Positions 50,841 to 58,356 of a stretch of DNA of 64,000 nucleotides are shown in pieces (the first letter of the stretch is position 1; each line of letters starts with the position of its first letter). Origin of the DNA: DAOUJW01 sp034421015. Lineage in GTDB: Bacteria; Chloroflexota; Dehalococcoidia; Lucifugimonadales; UBA2985. The notes beneath the pieces were generated by a model. It did not search any database and was not told the DNA's origin. It was given only the letters and a program-made list of their open reading frames with translations. The position numbers and the translations under genes are program-made. The DNA lies in the NCBI GenBank assembly GCA_034421015.1, contig DAOUKT010000008.1, forward strand, positions 34,432 through 98,431, in the 5' to 3' direction.

Positions 50841-52667
50841 ATGTACAACTACGGACTGATTGGCGACATGGCATCTGCAGCGCTTGTCGGCACCGACGGC
50901 TCTATCGACTGGTGTTGCTTCCCCCGCTTCGATTCTCCCAGCGTCTTTGCCGCTATCCTGGACCGGGACGTGGGCGGCCGCTTCCGCATTGGCCCCGCGG
51001 ACCCGGGCTATGAGGCTACCCAGGAGTACCTGCCGGACACCAACATCCTGGAGACCACATTCACCACCGCCAGGGGCATTGTCACGTTAACGGACTTCAT
51101 GCCCGTCAGCGACCACGATGAGGACCCGGAGACGCCCTTTGCCCCGTCCCACGAAATCCACCGCATCGTCACCTGCATCTCCGGCAGGGTGGAGATGAGC
51201 TGCGACTTCCAGCCCAGGCACGACTACGCCCGCTCCCTCCCGGAGTTCCGCTCCCTTCGAGGCGGCTCCGTGCAGGTCCGGGGAGGTCGACAGACCATGA
51301 CCCTCCTCGCCAGCATCCCGCTTCCCCTGGACGAACGCGGCGTTGTCCGCAACTTCACCCTCACCGAGGGACAGACGGCCACATTCGTCCTTGCGTACGG
51401 TCACGGCCGCCCCTCCAGCCTGGAGAGGATGCACTCTCCGCTGAAGCTCAGCCAGACGCGACACTACTGGCAGGGGCTGGTGGCCGCCATGAATTACGAC
51501 GGGCTGTGGCGGGACGCCGTAGTCCGATCATTCCTGGTGCTTCACCTGATGATGTACAGGCGCACGGGGGCGATTGTCGCCGCGCCCACCACCAGCCTGC
51601 CGGAGACCATTGGCGGATCTCGCAACTGGGACTACCGCTACTCATGGCTGCGCGACTCCGCCTTCACCGTCGACATCCTGTACCGCCTGGGCGACGTATA
51701 TGGCGCAGACAAGTACCTCCACTGGCTGCTGGAGCAGTGCCAGCTGACGCGTCGGAAGACCCGCATTCTCTACGGGATCAGCCCAAACTCGTCGCTGCGG
51801 GAGTTCACCCTTGACCACCTCAGGGGCTACGAGGACTCGCGCCCGGTCCGCATTGGCAACGGGGCGGCCCGGCACCTGCAGCTGGACGTCTTTGGAGAGG
51901 TGATCATCGCCGTTCACTCCCTATACCTCCTCGAGGGCTATCTGCTGCCGGAAGCGTGGGACCTGGTCTACTCCATGGCCGAGGTCATAATGGCCAACTG
52001 GCATCGAAAGGACCGGGGCGTGTGGGAGGTGCGCGGCGCAATGCAGCACTTCGTCTACTCCAAGGTGATGTGCTGGGCGGGACTTCACAGGGCCGCCTAC
52101 ATTGCCGCCGCGACCGGCGAGAATAGACTGTCATTCCGGTGGGCCGAAACGGCCGATCGCATCAAGGCCGAGATTCTGCACGACGGCTGGACACCCACCA
52201 AGCAGGCCTTCCGCCAGAGGTACGAACACGATGCCCTGGACGCATCAAACCTTGTGATCCCGTTCCTGGGCCTGATCCCGAGGGATGACCCCCGCATCCG
52301 GCAGAACGTCGATGCCATTGAGCGGGAGCTGGCAGACGGCCCGCTGGTGTGGCGGTACCTCCCGGAGGAGACGGACGACGGGCTGGGAGGCCAGGAGGAG
52401 GGTTCGTTCACGCTGCTGAGCTTCTGGCTGATTGGCAACCTGCTCTACACAGGTCAGATGGACCGCGGCTTTGACTACTTCCACGAGGTGATCACCAAGC
52501 ATACCAATCACCTGGGCCTGTTCGCAGAGATGTTCGATACCGCGGCCAACCGGCAGATTGGCAATTTCCCCCAAGCATACTCCCACATAGGCCTGATCCA
52601 CACAGCCCTCAACCTGTCCAAGTTCATCGCGGATACGGCCACAAGGCGCACGAACCGGCCCAGGTAG
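50841..52667 (+). CDS. Glycoside hydrolase family 15 protein (glucoamylase/trehalase type)
   Basis: It hydrolyses alpha-glucosidic bonds of trehalose or malto-oligosaccharides. The 608-residue cytoplasmic GH15 protein has an N-terminal beta domain (MYNYGLIGDMASAALVGTDGSIDWCCFPRFDSPSVF pattern) followed by the alpha/alpha barrel: NWDYRYSWLRDSAFTVDILYRLG, WEVRGAMQHFVYSKVMCWAGLHRA with a likely catalytic Glu, and GLFAEMFD near the C-terminus with the second acid, then GNFPQAYSHIGLIHTALNLSK. No signal peptide is present, which favours an intracellular sugar such as trehalose. It stands alone with its own promoter. Confidence 0.93.
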   Translation: MYNYGLIGDMASAALVGTDGSIDWCCFPRFDSPSVFAAILDRDVGGRFRIGPADPGYEATQEYLPDTNILETTFTTARGIVTLTDFMPVSDHDEDPETPFAPSHEIHRIVTCISGRVEMSCDFQPRHDYARSLPEFRSLRGGSVQVRGGRQTMTLLASIPLPLDERGVVRNFTLTEGQTATFVLAYGHGRPSSLERMHSPLKLSQTRHYWQGLVAAMNYDGLWRDAVVRSFLVLHLMMYRRTGAIVAAPTTSLPETIGGSRNWDYRYSWLRDSAFTVDILYRLGDVYGADKYLHWLLEQCQLTRRKTRILYGISPNSSLREFTLDHLRGYEDSRPVRIGNGAARHLQLDVFGEVIIAVHSLYLLEGYLLPEAWDLVYSMAEVIMANWHRKDRGVWEVRGAMQHFVYSKVMCWAGLHRAAYIAAATGENRLSFRWAETADRIKAEILHDGWTPTKQAFRQRYEHDALDASNLVIPFLGLIPRDDPRIRQNVDAIERELADGPLVWRYLPEETDDGLGGQEEGSFTLLSFWLIGNLLYTGQMDRGFDYFHEVITKHTNHLGLFAEMFDTAANRQIGNFPQAYSHIGLIHTALNLSKFIADTATRRTNRPR

Positions 52668-52713
52668 ACCCGCTCTGCTGAGTGGTGAATCTGCAACGGC
52701 CCGCAGATTCTTG

Positions 52714-52742
52714 TTGCAAAATGCTGGCGTATGCTGTACAAT
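52714..52742 (+). promoter_or_regulatory. Promoter of the vapBC pair, predicted leaderless
   Basis: TTGCAA (52714-52719), a 17-base spacer and TACAAT (52737-52742) are close to consensus. The expected transcription start, six to seven bases on, coincides with the antitoxin ATG at 52749, and no ribosome site is present. Confidence 0.65.
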
Positions 52743-52748
52743 GCAAGC

Positions 52749-52985
52749 ATGTCAGTACAGATAACAATCAGGGACGTACCGGAAGAGGTCAGGGACCAGC
52801 TGGCCGCGCGGGCCGCTCTACAGCGCCAGTCCATGCAGGAGTTCCTCCGCGGTGAGCTGGAGCGGATAGCCTCGCGCCCCTCCATAGAGGCCTGGCTGCA
52901 GGGGGTGCGGCAGCGCAAGGCGGTGGCGGAAACCAGGGTGCAGCCTTACCGCATCCTGGATGCACGTGACGCGGACAGGAAGTGA
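52749..52985 (+). CDS. Ribbon-helix-helix (FitA/VapB-type) antitoxin
   Basis: The 78-residue antitoxin begins MSVQITIRDVPEEVRDQLAAR, the ribbon-helix-helix DNA-binding start of FitA-like proteins, then LQRQSMQEFLRGELERIA. A Trp/Arg-rich C-terminal region follows that would bind the toxin. An ATG six codons earlier lies inside the promoter's -10. The gene overlaps the PIN toxin gene by four bases (GTGA). Confidence 0.88.
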   Translation: MSVQITIRDVPEEVRDQLAARAALQRQSMQEFLRGELERIASRPSIEAWLQGVRQRKAVAETRVQPYRILDARDADRK

Positions 52986-53395
52986 CGGCGGTCGTAGATT
53001 CATCCCTCCTGGTGGCGGCTCTGGTGGACACAGGAGAGGAGGGCAGGTGGGCGGAGTACGCCGTTGGCGGGCAGAACCTCGCAAGCCCTGAACTGGCCCT
53101 GGTGGAGGCAACAAACATCCTCCGACGGCTGGAGCTTGCCCGCGAAATCTCCCGCTTTGAGGCGGCGGCCGCCCACGCCGACCTGCTGAAGCTGGACATT
53201 GTGCTGTTCCCCTTCGCGCCCTTTGCCGAGCGGGTGTGGGCACTCCGGGCCAATCTGACCAGCTACGACGCTTGGTACGTTGCGCTGGCAGAGGCGCTGG
53301 ACTGCCCGCTGCTGACCCTGGACCGGAAGCTGAGCGGCGCAAGCGGCCCCACCTGCGAGGTCATTGCTCCTACGGGCTCCTGGCTCCGGTACTAG
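52982..53395 (+). CDS. vapC: PIN-domain toxin (VapC/FitB family)
   Basis: This 137-residue ribonuclease toxin has all the acidic residues of the PIN active site: Asp6 (VVDSSLLVAAL), Glu near 43 (LALVEATNIL), Asp near 97 (SYDAWYVALAEAL), Asp near 115 (LTLDRKLS). It starts at GTG overlapping the antitoxin stop, the normal coupling. It is distinct in sequence from the VapC at 24851, so the two pairs are unrelated acquisitions. Confidence 0.9.
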   Translation: MTAVVDSSLLVAALVDTGEEGRWAEYAVGGQNLASPELALVEATNILRRLELAREISRFEAAAAHADLLKLDIVLFPFAPFAERVWALRANLTSYDAWYVALAEALDCPLLTLDRKLSGASGPTCEVIAPTGSWLRY

Positions 53396-53444
53396 AGTGG
53401 GGCATAAGAAGTAGAGCGCAGGCGCGTCCCCGGCGGCTTATGGC

Positions 53445-53738
53445 TTATGTGGAGGTTCCCGTCTCGTACCGTTCCACATGCTCACGGAGAGCGCGGTTGA
53501 TGTCAGTCTGATAGCCGCGGCCTTCTCGGGCGCGGGCTTTGAACCACGCCAGGAGGTCTGCGTCCAAGCGCAGAGTAATCTGCCGTTTGATGGGCCGGTA
53601 GAAGACCCCGCGCCTGGCGTCGGACCAGTCGAGGGTCTCTGGAGCGTCAGTAGTGTCAATCTGGTCGTCGGTTAGACCCTCAAGCGCCTGGATTTCAGCC
53701 CTCTGGCCGTCCGTCAGCTCAATATCGTCCTTCTTCAT
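53445..53738 (-). CDS. brnA: BrnA-type antitoxin
   Basis: The 97-residue antitoxin has an acidic N-terminal half (ELTDGQRAEIQALEGLTDDQIDTTDAPE) and a C-terminal ribbon-helix-helix (KRQITLRLDADLLAWFKARAREGRGYQTDINRALREHVE), characteristic of BrnA. Its ATG overlaps the end of the brnT reading by 20 bases, the usual brnT-brnA arrangement. The toxin gene is interrupted, so the antitoxin may persist as a repressor of the remaining operon. Confidence 0.88.
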   Translation of the reverse strand: MKKDDIELTDGQRAEIQALEGLTDDQIDTTDAPETLDWSDARRGVFYRPIKRQITLRLDADLLAWFKARAREGRGYQTDINRALREHVERYETGTST

Positions 53739-54009
53739 AAGCCTTCCTCTCGTGACTGGTAGCTTTTCGGGCGCTTATGATGCGTCCAACCTCGTCGTCG
53801 GCGCCTGAGTCAGATTCCGGCCAGGTATGGACCACCAGGACGACCACCGATCCTGCCAATCCCATTGTGCGCCATCTCTATTCGTACGAATACTGGTCCA
53901 CCCAGGTTAGCGAGTCCGGGTCGTCAAAGACGAGTATGGCAGTCTCAAAGCTAATCCTGTGTTTGTTCCGGTTCAGTTCATTCTTGTCCGGGTCCCATGT
54001 CCAACGCAA
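53719..54009 (-). pseudogene. brnT: brnT toxin gene with an internal stop codon
   Basis: Translating across 97 codons gives a full BrnT: RWTWDPDKNELNRNKHRISF, ETAILVFDDPDSLTWVDQYSYE, stop, RWRTMGLAGSVVVLVVHTW, then IISARKATSHERKAYE. The TAG at 53878-53880 stands where relatives have a residue between YE and R (for example YEQR). A CAG to TAG change would explain it. Everything else, including the Lys/His of the RNase fold and the junction with brnA, is intact. So this is a recent loss, a sequencing error, or stop readthrough. The start is TTG 54009 after AGGATA. Confidence 0.82.
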
Positions 54010-54023
54010 CTGCCTATCCTATT

Positions 54024-54063
54024 GTAGTTACTATATTGTAACTACTTCTGTGCAATGCTTCAA
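54024..54063 (-). promoter_or_regulatory. brnTA promoter with overlapping palindromic operator
   Basis: On the minus strand TTGAAG (54058-54063), a 17-base spacer and TACAAT (54035-54040) form the promoter. A perfect palindrome, GTAGTTAC (54024-54031) TATATT GTAACTAC (54038-54045), covers the -10 and the expected start. It is the obvious binding site for BrnA autorepression. Confidence 0.7.
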
Positions 54064-54251
54064 GGCCTGGGGCGTTCAATCCGTCTGTGTCTCCCACTCT
54101 CGCATTATAGATCGCGGCTTTACCAGGCTAACAACCGCCCTCGTGGCAACCTCCGGTCGCATTGACCACCTCACCGGCAAGTGTGTATAGTATTACGCGG
54201 TAAAATTTCGCCACGTCCGTGTGACAGACGCAGCGTGCATGAAGGGGACTC

Positions 54252-56057
54252 ATGAATCGTCCAACCAGACTACTGGCATTTACCGGATTTGTGGGCCTGA
54301 TGGCTATCGCTGTGCTTTCGGTGTGCAGCGACGATTCTCGACCCATAGCCACAGAGACTCCTGAGGCCACCGAGGCGCCGACCACCGCTACGCCGGATCC
54401 CACTCCAACATCGCCTCCTCCTACGACGCCCGCGCCTACTACAGCGCCCACGGCAGCTCCAACCGCGGCGCCGGAAACGCCCGCTACGCCTTCACTCGAA
54501 ATCGGTCCAGGCACCACTTGGGGTGAGCTGGTTGGCGCGCTCAGCCCGCAGGAGCAGGCGTGCATCGGCAGTGAGCTGGGAGACCAGGTGGCTGCCGTCA
54601 GTGAAATGCACGTCCTCTCGGACGCCGAGACCCAGCCCTGGCAGCTGGCGGCGTTCGGCTGCCTCTCCCAGGAGACCGGCTCCGAGATCTTCCTGGCGTC
54701 CTTCGCCGCGCAGTTTCCGGACCTCACAGAGGAAGACCTGAGCTGCGTCAGGGGGCTACTGAGTGGAGCGGACATAACGGCCCTCATGGCCTCCCAGTCT
54801 ACCGAGCCCGACCCTGCCGCGGAGGCCGCTGCGTTGCAGTTCGGCTTTGGTCTGCTGACCTGTCTCCCACCGGAGATGCTGACCGCATTCATGGAAGGGG
54901 GTGGCGCAAACGGCGCCGGTGGCGGCACTTCCGTCCCACCGCCGACTGATGAGTCGCTGCTATGGTGGTTCAGCACCAACGGCTGGGTCGTCAACGCGCC
55001 CGCGGTGGCCGGCGGCGTGGTGTACGCCGGTTCCGACGACCACTCCGTCTACGCTCTTGATGCGGCCTCGGGGCAACTGCTCTGGAGCTACGAGACGGGA
55101 GGCACCATCAGGTCCACGCCAACAGTTGCACACGGCGTGGTATACGTCGGCTCCAGCGACAGCCACGTGTACGCGCTGGACGCCGGATCAGGCGGTCTGA
55201 TCTGGAGATTTAACACGGGCAACGCGGTCCAGTACTCGCCGGTGGTGAGCGAGGGAAGGGTCTTTGTAGTCGCGGCCGGAGATACGCTTTACAGCGTCCA
55301 CGCACTTGACGCAAGTTCAGGCGCAACTCTCTGGGCGGCCCAGGTTGCCTACCCGTATGGCGCAGACCTTGCCGTCGCCGCCGCGAACGGGAGAGTCTAC
55401 ACTCCAGGCGAGTCCGGCGAATTCTACGCCCTGGACGCCGCGACGGGGGACGTGGCATGGAGCGTCACCGTCGGTCTGGGCGCTGAGTCGCCGCCTGCGG
55501 TGGTGGACGGCGTGGTGTACCTGACTGCGGTCAACAACGCATACGCTCTGGACGAGGCGACCGGGAATCTGATCTGGAACTACGGCACCGAGATGTTCCC
55601 GGCCATGGACCGCCCGGCAGTGGTGAACGACGGCGTCTACTACTTCGCTCCGGACAACAACCTGTACGCGCTGAACACAGAATCGGGCCACTTCGCCTGG
55701 TACTACGTGGCAGAGGACTTCATCGTAGATACGCCCCTGGCTGCTGAGGGCATGGTCTATCTGAGCATGGAGTCCGGCATATTTGACGCCATCGACGCTA
55801 CCACAGGGGCCTTTGTCTGGCGCTGGGAGATGCCGGACACTGCGTTGCGGTCGGCGAACGTGATCAACGGGATTCTGATTGCCGAGTCATCGGACGGATA
55901 CCTAAGGGCGCTCAACGCCGCAACGGGCGAGATGCTCTGGTCCTACTCCAAGGGCTACTTTGACGGGGTGCCTTCCTTCACCGTAGACGGCAACGTGCTG
56001 TACGTCGGCTCCCTGGACGGAAGCATATACGCCTTCGCCTTTCCGGGCGCAGGCTAA
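54252..56057 (+). CDS. PQQ-type beta-propeller lipoprotein
   Basis: The 601-residue surface protein starts with a signal peptide ending near AVLSVC (Cys25), followed by a Thr/Pro/Ala linker (about 32-80). An alpha-helical domain follows (about 85-215, GELVGALSPQEQACIGSEL and a four-Cys pattern). Then at least seven beta-propeller blades of the PQQ/WD-like form recur as VYALDAASGQLLWSYETGG, VYALDAGSGGLIWRFNTG and so on. No quinone-protein active-site residues were identified, so binding or scaffolding is more likely than dehydrogenase activity. The helical segment also occurs in other proteins of this lineage as an unnamed domain (inference). Confidence 0.82.
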   Translation: MNRPTRLLAFTGFVGLMAIAVLSVCSDDSRPIATETPEATEAPTTATPDPTPTSPPPTTPAPTTAPTAAPTAAPETPATPSLEIGPGTTWGELVGALSPQEQACIGSELGDQVAAVSEMHVLSDAETQPWQLAAFGCLSQETGSEIFLASFAAQFPDLTEEDLSCVRGLLSGADITALMASQSTEPDPAAEAAALQFGFGLLTCLPPEMLTAFMEGGGANGAGGGTSVPPPTDESLLWWFSTNGWVVNAPAVAGGVVYAGSDDHSVYALDAASGQLLWSYETGGTIRSTPTVAHGVVYVGSSDSHVYALDAGSGGLIWRFNTGNAVQYSPVVSEGRVFVVAAGDTLYSVHALDASSGATLWAAQVAYPYGADLAVAAANGRVYTPGESGEFYALDAATGDVAWSVTVGLGAESPPAVVDGVVYLTAVNNAYALDEATGNLIWNYGTEMFPAMDRPAVVNDGVYYFAPDNNLYALNTESGHFAWYYVAEDFIVDTPLAAEGMVYLSMESGIFDAIDATTGAFVWRWEMPDTALRSANVINGILIAESSDGYLRALNAATGEMLWSYSKGYFDGVPSFTVDGNVLYVGSLDGSIYAFAFPGAG

Positions 56058-56175
56058 CAGCCAGCGATGAGGCCATCGAACAATCGGCCTTCAGGTTGAG
56101 GAATCGACCAAATAGCTTGCGGGCGGACGCGGGCAAAGTCGGTTTGACGGCCCTCCGTCCCCCGAAGGAGGCATG

Positions 56176-56667
56176 ATGAGCGCGACGGACGACATACTCA
56201 AGAGCAACGCCCACTACGCCGAGGGCTTTGACAAAGCCGGGCTGTCCGCAGCGCCGGCGCTCAGAATGGCGATTGTGGCCTGCATGGACGCCCGCCTGGA
56301 CACCCACAAACTCCTGGGAATCCAGGAAGGCGACGCCCACGTGATTCGCAATGCAGGCGGCGTGGTCACTGACGATGTGATCCGCTCACTGGTGATCTCC
56401 CAGCGACTGCTGGGCACCCGGGAGGTGGTGCTCATCCACCATTCCGACTGCGGGATGATGACCTTCCGGGACGACGAGGTGAAGGACGCCATCCAGGCCG
56501 ACACCGGCCTGCGGCCCTCCTTTGCTATGGAGGCCTTTGGCGACCTGGAGGGCGACGTGCGACAGTCCATCGCCCGCATCGAGGCCAGCCCGTTCATTCC
56601 GACAAAGGACCGGATTCGCGGCTTCGTCTACGACTGCGCCACGGGCCGCCTGAACGAGGTTTTGTAA
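56176..56667 (+). CDS. Beta-class carbonic anhydrase
   Basis: It interconverts CO2 and bicarbonate. The 163-residue protein has the zinc ligands Cys36, His89 and Cys92 (VACMDAR, LIHHSDCGMM) and the Asp38-Arg40 dyad of beta carbonic anhydrases, with NAGGVVTDDVIRSLVISQ between. It is a short member, like mycobacterial Rv1284-type enzymes. ATG 56176 is preferred to the ATG three bases earlier because of spacing from AAGGAGG. The neighbouring low-GC island begins just after it on the other strand. Confidence 0.9.
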   Translation: MSATDDILKSNAHYAEGFDKAGLSAAPALRMAIVACMDARLDTHKLLGIQEGDAHVIRNAGGVVTDDVIRSLVISQRLLGTREVVLIHHSDCGMMTFRDDEVKDAIQADTGLRPSFAMEAFGDLEGDVRQSIARIEASPFIPTKDRIRGFVYDCATGRLNEVL

Positions 56668-56683
56668 GACCGGCCACTGCGCC

Positions 56684-57478
56684 TCAGCCGCGGGCCGGGG
56701 CTGCCTGCGCCTCTCCTAGATACCCTCTGGAAAAGTGGCCTTGCTTGACCCACGGGCTGTCATAGAAGCCCTGTAGTCGTTTCTCAAGCTCGGTCCTGTG
56801 TTCATCGCGGGGCACTACGAAGTACACCCGCGCTGTGCCGCGGTGGTACCACAAAGCCCAAGGCTCACGGGGCAGACTGAGGCGCTCCTTCAATCTTCCG
56901 GCAACCCGACTGATTTGCTCCATCGCGGTGCCCTGACGCCCCATGTGGTGATAAACCACCAAGCTCTTGCCACGCTCGTAGAATCGCTTGAGGTCTTCCA
57001 TGAAGACGTACTTAGGGCCATGCTTGCGGAACTCGATTGGCTTCTCAGTAATGCCGTTGTCCGGGTCAACAAAGACTACATCCGCCGTCTTCGTGGACTC
57101 CAGAACGGCATTAAGCCAAGCCTCCCGTTTAACTCTCCTAGATGGCTGAGACTCGCCATTAGGGAAAGAGAGAGCCTGGCCGTGGTACACCGTGTCTTTG
57201 GGGAGGAGGCCGCTTTCCTGGACTCTGGCGACCGTCCGATTATTCTCCGCCATGACGATCTGGCGAAGTTCTCTGTACAGATCAGTATCACACTCACTAA
57301 GCCCTCTGTGTTTAGAGATGGATTTACACAGATAGTCAGTGAACTTCCCGTCTGGCCTGTCCTTCTCGTCCGGGAACAGATACCATGCTACGCCCAAGCG
57401 CAATGGCTCACCAGCAAGAGCGCGCAACAACCCGTACTTGCCAAAGTCACCAATATCGCCTACGTACTGGTTTTGCAT
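56684..57478 (-). CDS. Unrecognised conserved-looking protein with VFVDPDNG motif
   Basis: The 264-residue protein begins QNQYVGDIGDFGKYGLLRALAG, has a middle block ADVVFVDPDNGITE, then KYVFMEDLKRFYERGKSLVVYHHMGRQG, and ends with an ALWYHRGTARVYFVVP strand. These blocks look like an enzyme core with an Asp-rich loop and a His pair, but I cannot name the family. It follows the Dcd-like gene by 31 bases on the same strand, so it may be the third gene of that operon, although GC is higher. Function is unassigned. Confidence 0.6.
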   Translation of the reverse strand: MQNQYVGDIGDFGKYGLLRALAGEPLRLGVAWYLFPDEKDRPDGKFTDYLCKSISKHRGLSECDTDLYRELRQIVMAENNRTVARVQESGLLPKDTVYHGQALSFPNGESQPSRRVKREAWLNAVLESTKTADVVFVDPDNGITEKPIEFRKHGPKYVFMEDLKRFYERGKSLVVYHHMGRQGTAMEQISRVAGRLKERLSLPREPWALWYHRGTARVYFVVPRDEHRTELEKRLQGFYDSPWVKQGHFSRGYLGEAQAAPARG

Positions 57479-57509
57479 TACTAAGTCGGCGCTCTAGTTT
57501 TAAGCATCT

Positions 57510-58346
57510 CTACTGCTTTTTCGATTTTCTGTATACTTGGCAAATTGCCCACAGCGAAAGAAGGAAAGACCCCGCCGAAAAAACTAAGGCGGCCAGAGGC
57601 CAAAAACTCAAGAGCCGCTCACTAACTTCGACGTTAGGCTCCACGGCAACTACAGCTAATGCAGCGACCATGGTCCCAAGAACAACGAACATCAAGGCAA
57701 TAGCCCAGAAGGCGAAATCTCGGAACCTCCTCAGTTCCTCAAGCTCTCGCAAAGCTTCATACGGACCGCTACGAAGATGATTCTCGTCGTAGGATTGTAT
57801 CTTGGGGTTTATAGCGGGAAGAGGAGACTTGTCAGGATATTTGAGATTCTTGCCATCAGCGAAACGCGTTGTTCTCACAAAGTCTATAGTGAATAGTTTC
57901 TCGCCGAATTCAATGATCACGTTGTCGTTCGACAGATTGTAGAGAGGACATGGCAAATATCCGACCCAGCCAGGATCTACCTGTAATGCACCCACCCAGA
58001 GTAAACCTCGATACACCATTCCAACTGTGAGGTTCCATCTTGCGATCAGAAACCTTGGCAGATTAAGGGTCTCTTGCGTGCGTACTATAGCAACTTGGTG
58101 AGGAGGTATTATCAATGGGTTATTTTTGTCAACGCGGACAGTTCTTCCACCTAATCTCGCTTCATTGCCTAGAGTGAGCTGGTACCTTGCCGGCTTAAGG
58201 TTTTCTTCATCGAATGGTGCTATGAGAGGATAGTCTGTCTGGGTAGAATAAAACTTAATCTCGTCGTCAAGTAATACCGCTCCCGGCCAAGAACCCCAAA
58301 CATCTTGCCTCGGGTCCTGCTCTAAAGATTCCCATTTGAGAGACAT
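57510..58346 (-). CDS. dCTP-deaminase-fold protein with two C-terminal membrane helices
   Basis: The 278-residue protein has residues of about 20-160 resembling the Dcd/dUTPase trimer fold: LLDDEIKFY, NLKPARYQLTLGNEARLGG, IPPHQVAIVRTQETLNLP, ARWNLTVGMVYRGLLWVGALQVDPGWVGYL, LYNLSN, FGEKLFTIDFV. The site where dCTP deaminase has its catalytic Glu (LE(L/F).N) reads PLYNLSN, so ordinary deaminase chemistry is unlikely. A charged linker leads to two hydrophobic helices (about 212-234 and 246-270), anchoring the domain to the membrane with the globular part inside. ATG 58346 follows GGAGAAAG. It begins ten bases after the PurZ-like gene. The DNA is AT-rich. A nucleotide sensor or effector role is inference. 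Confidence 0.7.
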   Translation of the reverse strand: MSLKWESLEQDPRQDVWGSWPGAVLLDDEIKFYSTQTDYPLIAPFDEENLKPARYQLTLGNEARLGGRTVRVDKNNPLIIPPHQVAIVRTQETLNLPRFLIARWNLTVGMVYRGLLWVGALQVDPGWVGYLPCPLYNLSNDNVIIEFGEKLFTIDFVRTTRFADGKNLKYPDKSPLPAINPKIQSYDENHLRSGPYEALRELEELRRFRDFAFWAIALMFVVLGTMVAALAVVAVEPNVEVSERLLSFWPLAALVFSAGSFLLSLWAICQVYRKSKKQ

Positions 58347-58356
58347 ACTTTCTCCA

